From the NCBI GenBank assembly GCA_030015575.1, contig CM057340.1:749463632-749527631 (forward strand): 64,000 nucleotides of DNA. The letters run 5' to 3'. The notes under the pieces are model-generated. The model was not told where the DNA came from, searched no databases, and saw only the letters and a program-made list of their open reading frames with translations. The DNA is from Agapanthus africanus (Eukaryota > Streptophyta > Magnoliopsida > Asparagales > Amaryllidaceae). A program made the translations under genes and the position numbers. This document shows positions 55,074 through 64,000 of the stretch, piece after piece. Within the stretch, counting starts at the first letter, position 1; every line of letters starts with the position of its first letter.

Positions 55074-56092
55074 TGTTGGCAATAGTGCCCTCAAGTCAAT
55101 TATTGAATCGCAGGCACGCGATTGTGATGATTGAGGGAGGAGCTATACTGGTAGAACAGTCTTACTCGAGATGATAGTATGCTATCTGGTTTGTCTTTAT
55201 CATCATGTACAGCATTCGGTGGTATTACAGATCACTATTACATATTGATAGAGCCCATAGGATTCTTGCTTGACTACCGGTATTATGATGGCGATCATAT
55301 AAGTGGGAGCTGGGTGGTCTATAAGCACATCCTTAAATGTCCCTAATCGTGGGAGTATCGAGACTGGGCATCGATACTCCGGAGTAGACTAGTTTATACT
55401 TATCGAGACCCCGACGAGTGGCGGTGGCCGGTCTCACAAGCCATTGCTGTCAGTTAGTCACCTAAGATAGTTTACAGGTGCTCATTGGGTTATGAGCACA
55501 CTGAACGGACTCGCCCGAAACATGCTAGTTAGTATTATATCTATTGTCAGATAGCAGTTCCCAGGTGACACGCGTACAGGTTAGTCTGTCGACCTGAGAT
55601 CGTCATTTGTCTCGTGTGAGTTCCCACTGTGCTTTGATTACTATCCTACCACGGCTCAAAGGAGTCGTGCAAACAGGTTTTAGTTGGGTACAGTCCCGAG
55701 CCAGATGGAGGCAGTGAGCGGATTTTCAGGGATTCGTCTCTCCCGGTATTGGGGGTTGATGTCGAGTTGTGCACGGGTGTCCATCACAAGAAATCCACGG
55801 CCGAGGTGGACGAGAATTACTGATTTGGATCAGTAGTTTCTCAGCGTGTGATGAACTTCATACCGACACGAAATGTCGCGTTATTAGGGGTCTGACTTTA
55901 TCCACCCCCTAGACTCGATATGCGATACTCTTAGACGAATAGACCGAAATGCATAGATATTTTCACGGACAAGCTCAGTAGGGGTCAGGATGAGTTTGCT
56001 CGTCGGCTTCCCTCTCGCTCAATGCTAGTAGTACAGTTCAGATTCATTTGTATATTTGTTACTACAGAGCGGGCGTCCGACATGTGGACAAC
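55074..56092 (+). mobile_element. Deleted fragment of a B-family copia element
   Basis: The LTR start TGTTGGCAATAGTGCCCTCAA is collinear with 14702-15626 of B up to cgctcaatg at about 56026. The next 65 bases (tagtagtacagttcag..gcgtccgacatgtgg) match B's internal region at 17336-17400. A deletion has thus joined LTR to internal DNA, with CAAT present at both parental sites. About 30 extra bases are inserted near 55210. It ends where element G begins. Confidence 0.82.
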
Positions 56093-57770
56093 TGTTCAGT
56101 CAAAAATAGTGCACTTTTAACATGACAATTTCCTTACTTTTCTTAATCATCTAAAAGTGTTTGTTATAAATATAACACATATTAGAAGTTCATCTGCAAA
56201 ATATCATTTACCATATGTTTATATATTATAATCAACATTATGAAGGAAATTGTATGTTTAATATTTTACGCATAATAAATTGTATCTCAAATATAACTAA
56301 CATTGTTCATTGAAGATATTCTGCAAGATTAGCTCAGGTCAGATATCAGGAATCAAGAATCTGCCGATAAAGTAAAGAAAGTCGAAGAATCAAGTACTGG
56401 CAGAGATTCAGAAGAGATAAAAAGGTTCCAGACATCAAAGAAATACCCAAATATCAACAGGAGAAGACTCCAGAAGTTCGAAGCCATGATCTCACCAATA
56501 CGCCATGGAACCGCGGCCGAGTCAGGCCGAGTCGCCGCGGATCCGCGGCCGATTCAGGGAGTTAGGAGGCGAGAGTTTTATGGAATCTTCTTCGTAACAA
56601 ACTTAGTTTTTTGGGGGTTTCTGTTACTGGTTTTGGGGCTATAAAAAGGCCCGAGGGCTACATCATTTGGGATCCAATTTTTATCCAACCTCTTCAAATA
56701 AAATCAAGAAAAGAGCCAACAAATCTCTACATCAAATTCAATATCAAAATGGGGATCTAAGATCTAAGATCAAGAATCTTCGATCTTAAGATCCTCGATC
56801 AAGAAATCATCGAGAAATTCATCAAGCGACATCAATCAAGTCTCCTTTCCACGAAGCTAATCATCGTCAACGAGCAAGCGATCCAAGACAGGTCCAAGAC
56901 TCGAGGTGATCAAGCGACGTGAATATCGACGGAACATTTATTTCTTCGAGGCAGAGATCGAGAGCAATTCTTATTTCTCTTGTAATCTAAACTCAAAGAA
57001 ATGTATTGTGAAGTTGAGTAATAAAGGTAGATCACCAGTTTTATCAATTCGCTTTCTTTAATTTCCGCATTATGAATTCTTTCTCTATTCTTTCTTTTAT
57101 TTTCATGTTGCACGAGTAATTCTCCGCTTGATAGGATTCGTAGGATTAGGGTAGATTAATGGATGAGAAAATTCTATTCTCCTTTTAAGTCTTATGAAGT
57201 TTATAAACTTTAGCAAAAGAATCGTCAACATCCTTATCGGGCGCGATATCAATTTCTTGATAATCTCAACCATGAATTGAGATAAGATTGACGATCTTTT
57301 TGTTAAGGGCTAGATATGAAGGGAGATCAATAAAAGGACAAGGGTCAACAGAGAAGAAACCCTAGTTTCTTCCAAAGAACCCTAATCCTCATTCATCACC
57401 ATCAATTTATTTTTAAATCTATCAATAGATAAAAGGAGTCATCTTTATTAGTCATCCAGGGCTACTAAATCCTATCGAATCCTACAAGCCTTCTTCATAT
57501 AAAATTTTCTTGATAATTCAATTAGATCTTGAACCATTTTCTTGAAACTATTTTCTTGAAACCGTTTTCTTTATTTTCTTGAAACTATCTTCTTGATTTT
57601 CTTTATTTTCTATTTTCTATTTCTTTTAACCGATCTAAAACAAGAACTATAAAGTTCCACGAATCCTAGAGGATGACCCGTACTCACTAAAGGTTCGCTA
57701 CACATGACATCGTTATTGATTGTGGTTATTTTACTACTACTTTTTCTTTCACAAAATTACAGATCAATCA
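56093..57770 (+). mobile_element. 5' LTR of element G
   Basis: A TATA box CTATAAAAAGG is at 56639-56649. The perfect 16-base palindrome GCCGCGGATCCGCGGC and a GGAACCGCGGCC half lie in 56505-56560, again about 100-130 bases before TATA as in H. Nested aagatcgaagatcttgatc-type repeats occur near 56755-56800. The end carries the phrase gaggatgacccgtactcac. Confidence 0.85.
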
Positions 57771-57772
57771 AA

Positions 57773-57790
57773 TGGCGCCGTTGCCGAGGA
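57773..57790 (+). other. Primer-binding site of G (tRNA-Asp type)
   Basis: TGGCGCCGTTGCCGAGGA lies two bases after the LTR end. It differs by one base from H's TGGCGCCGTTGCCGGGGA. Confidence 0.9.
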
Positions 57791-58746
57791 TCCGTGCGTA
57801 ATTTTTCTTTCTTGCTATTTGGGTTGAAATATTATTATTCCATCAAAATATAAATCAAGAACACATCTTGAACTTAACGATTAGTGTGTGAATTTTTTGC
57901 AAGGGAATCTGGAATCACTGTAGCAAGGAGATAAAGATTCAGGGCAATTCATCAAGACCATAGGAGCAAGGGAAGCAACTATAGAAAAAAGAATTTCAAG
58001 AACCCTCAGGTTGGCCACGGAACCGCGGCAAAAAGTCCATTCTCGCGGTGGAATCGCGGTGGCTTGGGTGTCGTAGGGTTTCAAATCTCTCTGGTATATT
58101 TTCTATCTTCTTCTCTCTTCTCTGAAAAAGTCCAATAACAATTTTTCTGCAAGATTCTTTCCAAAAATTCGCCGCTTAAAAAATTCTGTTGCGTGTTTTG
58201 TTTTTGGGTTGTTTTTGCATATTATAATACGGAAAATTAAGTGGCAAAGACCAAATTCAGATTAGGTGGGGATTTCATTACCCTTCCTAAACCCCACAAA
58301 TCACAAAACTAGCATCCGCATCACCCTTCATTAATTAAAAAATATCTAGACCAAGACTCTAAGGACTGTCACGCTCATTAAGGACAGAGAAAGGTCGTGG
58401 GTAATCTACTGCTTATCCGCATTTCTTTTGCGGTGTCTAGGCAAGTGTGTCTAAGACAAGTGGTTACTTAATTAGGCCCGCTATTTCGATGATTCGTATA
58501 GCGGATACCTCCCACTTACCTGGATCTTACCTTGCCACAAGAGGGATAAAGAGGTAGTAGAGGATTAATCCTGCGATTTGTTCTCTCGAAGTCTAGGAGC
58601 GGTCTAGTGACTTGACCTAGATGACCTTAGATCTAGAGTTGATTATGCATTTTTGTGATTTGTCTAAGTCCGACCTTTTCAAAACAAACCTTTATTTTTA
58701 CGTAATTCTCACAAACGCTGCCACTTGCGCTAAACCCGCTTAGTGC
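57791..58746 (+). other. Leader of element G
   Basis: There is no gene in these 956 bases. GC-rich words ccacggaaccgcggc and tcgcggtggaatcgcggtgg lie at 58015-58065, in the place of similar words in H's leader. The stretch 58255-58680 is related to 35340-35780 in H. Confidence 0.75.
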
Positions 58747-59700
58747 ATGCTCGGCTGGACACGGGATTATAGTGCCCGTCTTGTCCGTGTTTCTTCTGTC
58801 TTCTTCGAAGTCGGTACTTCTTCATCTTCTTTTTCCCCACCACCCACAATATCGACCGAGATGGTCGGTTCTCCATCAAATTTTAATAACACCACTCTTC
58901 CACCACCCACAGGTACACAGCATCCACAGCGCATATCTCTTCAAGAGAGATGCTACCCTATACGTGGTCACCGTCCTACTTGTCTTTCTATCCCACCAGC
59001 CAATGAGGATAATTTTGAAATCAAACCACACTTTATCAATGTTTTTCCTAAATTTCACGGTCTTGAGTCTGAAGACACATACGTTTTTATCACCAAATTC
59101 GAAAACGTATGTGCTATTATGGGCACTTCATTACTTTCTGTGGATGCTATGCGTTTATGTCTTCTCCCGTTTACTTTGTGCGATTTAGCCAAAAAATGGC
59201 TTTATAACACGACCGCACACTCTATTTCTAATTGGGACGAATTTGTTATAGCATTCCTTAAGAAATTTTATCCCAATCATAAGACCGCCCTTGTTCGGAG
59301 CGAAATCAACTAGTTTACCCAGCTTCCAAATGAACCATTTTGGAAATGCTTTGAACGGTTTAAGGATCTGCTTGTCCAATGTCCTCATCACGGAATCCAT
59401 ATATGGGATCTGTACCGAATTATATATGAAGGCATTAATCCAACGACAAAGCAGATACTTGAAACCATGTGTCAAGGCAATTTCATGTCTAAAGAAGACG
59501 GTGAAGCTTGGAAATTCTTGGAAGATTTTTCTGAAAACACTTTGCAATGGGAAAGCGTTAGACCACCATCATTTAGGGAAGGTATCCATCAGCTTGATGT
59601 TTCCATCGCAGTAAAAGCTGAAATGGCAGCGATGCAAAAAAAACTCGAATATGGAAAACAAATTTTTATTAGCCTCACTAAACCAGGTGACGCTCCCTAA
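58747..59700 (+). pseudogene. G gag: matrix/capsid
   Basis: The ATG at 58747 opens MLGWTRDYSARLVRVS. One frame runs to 59700, with a TAG at 59311-59313 where H reads Gln (IQFSQLP). Capsid: NFEIKPHFINVFPKFHGLES, LLPFTLCDLAKKWLYNTTAH, NWDEFVIAFLKKFYPNHKTA, FWKCFERFKDLLVQCPHHGI, ETMCQGNFMSKEDGEAWKFL. A frameshift near 59650 leads to the knuckle frame. Confidence 0.9.
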
Positions 59701-61351
59701 AACCATGTGTGGATGCTGTTCTGATCCATCACATCTGACGGAAGAATGTCCTTTGAATTCTTCGTTTCAAGGTCAAGAACACACTAATGCTGCTTTTCAG
59801 CAACGACCTAGAAACAATCCTTATTCTTCCACATATAATCAGGGTTGGAGGAATCACCCTAATTTTGCTTGGAACCAACACCAAACTCAAACTCAAAATA
59901 CGGTTCCAAACCAAAATAACTATCAAAGGGTTCCTCCACAGCAGCAACAACCACCACAGAGTCAGCACCCCTTTCAACCACAAACTTTTCAAAATCCGGC
60001 CAACAATTCTGCACCTTATAATAATTCTTTCCAAACGACTGGTACCGAAAACTCCTCTGCACTCGAACGAACCTTGGATTTGTTTATGAAACATTCCATG
60101 TAAATGTCCGCTGATATAAAGTCTTCTATCAAAACAATAACGAAGGACTACGCCTCCCACGGTGAGAGTATAAAATCGATAGAAGCACAAATTGCACAGT
60201 TAAATGCCGCGATGAGTGCTAGAAAGAAAGGGAAACATCCATCTCAACCCTTATTGAATCCTGGCCACTCACAATATTATAATGTGAATGCCATTACCAC
60301 GTTGAGATCAGGAAGAGTGCTGAACAACCAAGTCGGTGAACAGGTTGATAATGAGGAATCAATCAATGATACACCGGCTTCCACTTCTAACCCTATTTCG
60401 TCTAATCTACCATCTTTTTCCGAGCCTATTCTCCGTTTACCCCTAGGCTTGAACCCTCCGCCCACCTCCTTGAGTCAACCTAACATGATCCCTACTCCAA
60501 TTCTGGGATCCGTTCCACCCCCACGATCTTCTCCAATGTTGGACCCAACTCTTATTGATAAAACTCCTTATCCAAATAGGTTAAGGAGAAACAAACCAAG
60601 TCCACAAATAGAGAAGATTGTGGAAATTTTTAAGCAAGTTAACATAAATATCTCTCTCCTAGATGCTATTCAACAAGTTCCGTCCTATGCGAAAATCTTA
60701 AAGGACATGTGCACTAGGAAGAGAAAAACTCAAGTGCCGAAAAAGGTGTTCATGACGAGTAATGTAAGCACAGCTTTTACCCAGCAATTACCTAAGAAAC
60801 GTAAGGACCTTAGCTGTCCTACAATATCTATTTCTATTGGGGGTAAAAATATCAATCGTGCTCTACTCGGCCTTGGCGCTAGTGTTAACTTGCTTCCTTA
60901 TTCTGTCTATGAGCAGTTAGGTATTGGAGAGTTGAAACCTGCCCACTGCACTCACCAGATGGCAGATCGATCTATCACCCAACCTGGGGGTGAGCTAGAG
61001 GATATGTTGATAAAAGTCGGGGAATTTATATTCCCTGTGGACTTTATTGTTCTAGATACACAACCTGTAGCGAACCCACGAAACCAAATTTCGGTGATTC
61101 TAGGTTGCCCCTTCTTAGCCACTTCCAATGCTGTCATTAATTGTTGTAACGGTTCTATGAACTTATCCTTCGGGAAGATGACAATTGAGCTTAACATTTA
61201 CAAGCTAGGAAGTCAACCATCTGAACCTTCTGCTCTTCTAATTGATGTCTGTTCTGTCAACGAGATAGCTCCCGACAGCAGCGAGGTTGAGGAATTTTTC
61301 TATAATGATCTCGACGACACTAATACATCATTGTTTGATCTAGCAAATTAA
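59651..61351 (+). pseudogene. G zinc knuckle, gag tail and protease with lost active-site Asp
   Basis: The zinc knuckle is CGCCSDPSHLTEEC near 59710-59750. A Gln/Pro/Asn-rich linker follows, with a TAA at 60101-60103 in frame. The open part 60104-61351 contains INISLLDAIQQVPSYAKILK and the protease. Its active site reads LLGLGASVNLLP: GGC (Gly) at 60869-60871 where H has Asp, so the protease would be inactive. The flap region reads ISVILGCPFLATSNA, with Cys where H has Arg. The frame stops at 61349 but homology reads through it. Confidence 0.9.
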
Positions 61352-62560
61352 TATAGTGAGGACACATTTGACGAGTCCACCCTCGAGTTCGAACCTTTTG
61401 ACTCATCACAAAAGTCAGTAGCACTTTCCGAGTCAATATCCTACGCAAGTTATGAACTTCTTAGGGAGTCCGAGTATCATTCCCTTACCCCACCTACTAT
61501 CATCTCTCCGCCGACATTAGATCTCAAACTGCTACATTCTCATCTTAAATATGCATATTTAGGTGAGAATGAGTCTTTGCCCATGATCATATCCGTTTCT
61601 TTAGCTTTAGAGCAAGAGAATGCTCTTTTGAGGGTCTTGAGATCAAATCGGCAAGTATTTGGTTGGACAATGGCATACATCAAAGGGATTAGTCCCTTAA
61701 TTGTTGAACATCATACACATTTGATGGATGAAGCCAAACCAACCCGAGACCCACAAAGACGGTTAAATCCAATCATAAAGGAGGCGTTAAAGAAAGAAAT
61801 CGTCAAGTGCCTAGATAGTGGTATAATTTACCCAATCTCTGATAGCCAATGGGTAAGTCCTATTCATGTAGTCCCTAAAAAGTCTGGTATCACGGTCATA
61901 ACTAATGAGGCTAATGAGTTGATCTAAACACGCACTCAAATTGGGTGGCGTGTATGTATTGATTATAGGAAACTCAATGCCACAACGAGGAAAGATCACT
62001 TCCCTTTACCTTTTATTGACCAGATGTTGGATCGATTAGCTGGACATGAATATTATTGTTTCTTGGATGGATACTCTGGCTATAACCAGGTCCCCGTTGC
62101 CAAAAAGGATCAAGATAAAACAACATTTACTTGTCCTTTCGGTACCTTTGCTTATAGACGCATGCCCTCTGGGTTATGCAATGCACCCGCTACATTTCAG
62201 CGGTGTATGATGGGGTTATTCTCAGACATGGTCGAGAAATTTCTGGAGATATTTATGGAAGATTTCTCTATATTAAGGGACTCCTTTGGGGATTGCCTAC
62301 GTCATCTTGACGCGGTTCTTACCCGCTGTAAGGATAAGAGATTAACTTTGAATTGGGAAAAATACCATTTCATGGTCCAAGAAGGTATCGTGCTTGGACA
62401 TGTCATTTCACGAAAAAGCATTGAGGTAGACAGAGTTAAAATAGATGTCATCCATAACCTTCCTCATCCCAAATACGTCAAAGATATACGATCCTTCCTT
62501 GGTCATGCGGGATTTTATAGGAGATTCGTTAAGGACTTTAGCAAAATTGCTAGGTCCTTA
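61352..62560 (+). pseudogene. G linker and reverse transcriptase, FMDD changed to FMED
   Basis: The frame is the same as the protease. A short acidic linker leads into HLMDEAKPTRDPQRRLNP, GIIYPISDSQWVSPIHVVPK, a TAA at 61925-61927, GWRVCIDYRKLNATTRKDHF, CFLDGYSGYNQVPVAKKDQD and RMPSGLCNAPATFQRCMMGL. The catalytic motif reads IFMEDFSIL: GAA at 62258-62260 replaces the first of the two Asp codons (H has FMDD). That alone should abolish polymerase activity. Confidence 0.92.
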
Positions 62561-63200
62561 ACTCTTCTCTTGGCCAAGGATACAACATTTCACTTCGATT
62601 CGGATTGCGAGGCTGCTTTTGAATCACTTAGAAGATCTCTCACTACAGCCCCCGTTCTATCATCTCCTGATTGGAATCACCTGTTCGAGCTTATGTGTGA
62701 TGCATCGGATTTTACTATTGGTGCAGTCTTAGGACATCACATTGATAAGATACCACATGCAATTTATTATGCAAGTAAGACCTTGAATGATGCCCAAATT
62801 AATTATATAGCTACCGAGAAAGAACTCTTGGCAGTTTTATTTGCATTATAAAAATTCAGGCCTTACTTGATTGGCTCACTGATAGAGGTTTACACCAATC
62901 ACTCCGCCCTAAAACATCTTTTATCGAAGAAGGATGCTAGGGCTAGGTTAATACGTTGGATCCTGTTATTAAAAGAATTTGATCTTGTCATACGAGATAA
63001 GAGTAAATGTGAAAACGTAGTATCCGACCATCTTTCACGCATCTCTTCCTCACCTACAGTGACCTTGCCAATAAACGAATCTTTCCCTGACGAACAACTC
63101 TTGACCGTATCCTGTGACCCTTGGTTCATGGATATTGTGAATTATCTAGCAACGGGACTTATTCCCAGCGAATGGTCTAAACAAGACAATCATCGATTTC
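62561..63200 (+). pseudogene. G RNase H domain
   Basis: LMCDASDFTIGAVLGHHIDK and YIATEKELLAVLFAL keep the first Asp and the Glu segment. A TAA at 62849-62851 follows where H has Glu (ALEKF). Then come [20 protein letters not shown], with Asn in place of the Asp of H's YTDHSA, and NVVSDHLSRISS. The Asp-to-Asn change is in a catalytic position. Confidence 0.88.
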
Positions 63201-64000
63201 TATCCCGAGTAAAGCACTTTTACTTGGATGAATCTTATTTGTTTAAGTATTGTCCTGACCAAATCATTCGCAGATGTGTCCCTAATGATGAATTCAAGAG
63301 TGTATTGTCTTTCTGTCATGATCAGGCATGTGGCAGTCACTTTGGTCCACGTAAAACGGCGGAGAAAGTTTTGCAATGTGGTTTTTACCGGCCTACATTA
63401 TTTAAAGATGCATATGATCATTGCAAAACTTGTCCACGGTGTCAACACATGGGTCGGATTTCACGAAGAAATGAGATGCCACTTCGACCTATCTTAGTTA
63501 TGGGAATTTTTGACGTTTGGGGTATTGATTTTATGGGCCCTTTTCCCAATTCTTTTGGTAATTTATATATCTTGTTAGCGGTTGATTACATCTCGAAATA
63601 GGTGGAAGCGATACCATGTTGCACTAATGACAACAAGGTTGTTATTAAGTTCCTTAAAGAAAATATCTTTTCGCGATTCAGACACCCTCGCGCTATAATT
63701 AGCGACAATGGGACGCATTTCTGTAATCGGTCTTTCGAGAAAATGATGCGGAAATATTCAATCAACCATAAACTTTCTACACCCTATCATCCCCAAACGA
63801 GCGGGCAAGCTGAAATTTCCAATAGGCAGATAAAAAAAATCTTGGAGAAGACAGTTTCTAAAAACCGTACAGATTGGTCAACCAAATTGATGGATGCTCT
63901 TTGGGCATTTCGTACCATTTATAAGACTGAACTTGGTATGTCTCCTTACCGCGTAATGTTTGGAAAGGCTTGCCACCTTCCTGTCGAGATCGAACATAAA
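63201..64000 (+). pseudogene. G integrase, partial (window edge)
   Basis: The zinc domain is [20 protein letters not shown] ... CKTCPRCQ (intact H and C pairs). The core has [20 protein letters not shown], a TAG at 63599-63601 where H has Trp (YVSKWVEA), [12 protein letters not shown] and [12 protein letters not shown], so all three catalytic acids are present. The sequence runs out at [10 protein letters not shown], before the C-terminal region. Confidence 0.9.

Larger units (their letters stand above)
56093..64000 (+). mobile_element. Athila-like element G, plus strand, cut by the right window edge
   Basis: The LTR 56093-57770 (TGTTCAGTC..ATCAATCA) is followed by a tRNA-Asp-type primer-binding site and a gag-pol region collinear with element H to the last base of the window (integrase). 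LTR sequence differs strongly from H, but the coding regions share long identical motifs, so the two are sister families. The LTR start is inferred from the TGTTCA terminus and the end of the B-family fragment. The coding frame is better preserved than in H: one frameshift and otherwise only in-frame stops. Confidence 0.92.

Overview
The window is intergenic DNA from a flowering plant, probably one with a large, repeat-rich genome. Every recognisable coding stretch belongs to a plant transposable element: Ty3/gypsy Athila-like and Tekay/Del chromovirus-like elements, a Tat-lineage gag, Ty1/copia pol, and a CACTA (En/Spm) ORF1. I found no host gene, tRNA, rRNA or CRISPR array. No element copy in view is intact: all carry stops, frameshifts or deletions.

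The elements are nested. From left to right: (1) 1-2376, part of a palindrome-rich LTR of family T, running off the left edge (T'). (2) 2377-5084, a decayed chromovirus-type LTR (F). (3) 5085-5510, unclassified DNA with an Athila-like LTR scrap. (4) A decayed LTR D (5511-5680, 24729-25262, 32644-32978), split by three insertions. (5) Copia element C, minus strand, 5681-24723, TSD AAGAA. (6) Inside C's right LTR, the non-coding copia relative B, plus strand, 14702-23274, TSD TCATA. (7) The gag-only Tat-lineage element T, minus strand, 25263-32638, TSD ATCAC. (8) Tekay-like element E, minus strand, from 32979 to at least 52474. (9) Inside E's left LTR, the complete Athila-like element H, plus strand, 33290-44626, TSD CTAGC. 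(10) In E's right LTR, a CACTA remnant, 52475-55073. (11) A deleted B-family fragment, 55074-56092. (12) A second Athila-like element G, plus strand, from 56093 through the right edge.

Two insertions are confirmed by empty sites visible in the same window. The untouched left LTR of C has the site where B entered the right LTR (6436-6440). The right LTR of E has the site where H entered the left one (52076-52080).

The least expected signal is the architecture of the non-coding leaders. The LTR of family T is built from dozens of short hairpins. Their stems differ, but most share one three-base loop (TAA on +, TTA on the sense strand), and several stems show paired arm changes. They are joined by paired G-box palindromes and a TATA box inside an inverted repeat, which places much of the array in the predicted transcript leader. 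Independently, the leaders of copia elements B and C carry three copies of a roughly 20-base motif, in B each flanked by a different inverted repeat. Both cases look like 'constant loop, variable stem' arrays. CCGCGG-type palindromes also recur in several unrelated families here. All functional readings of these patterns are inference.
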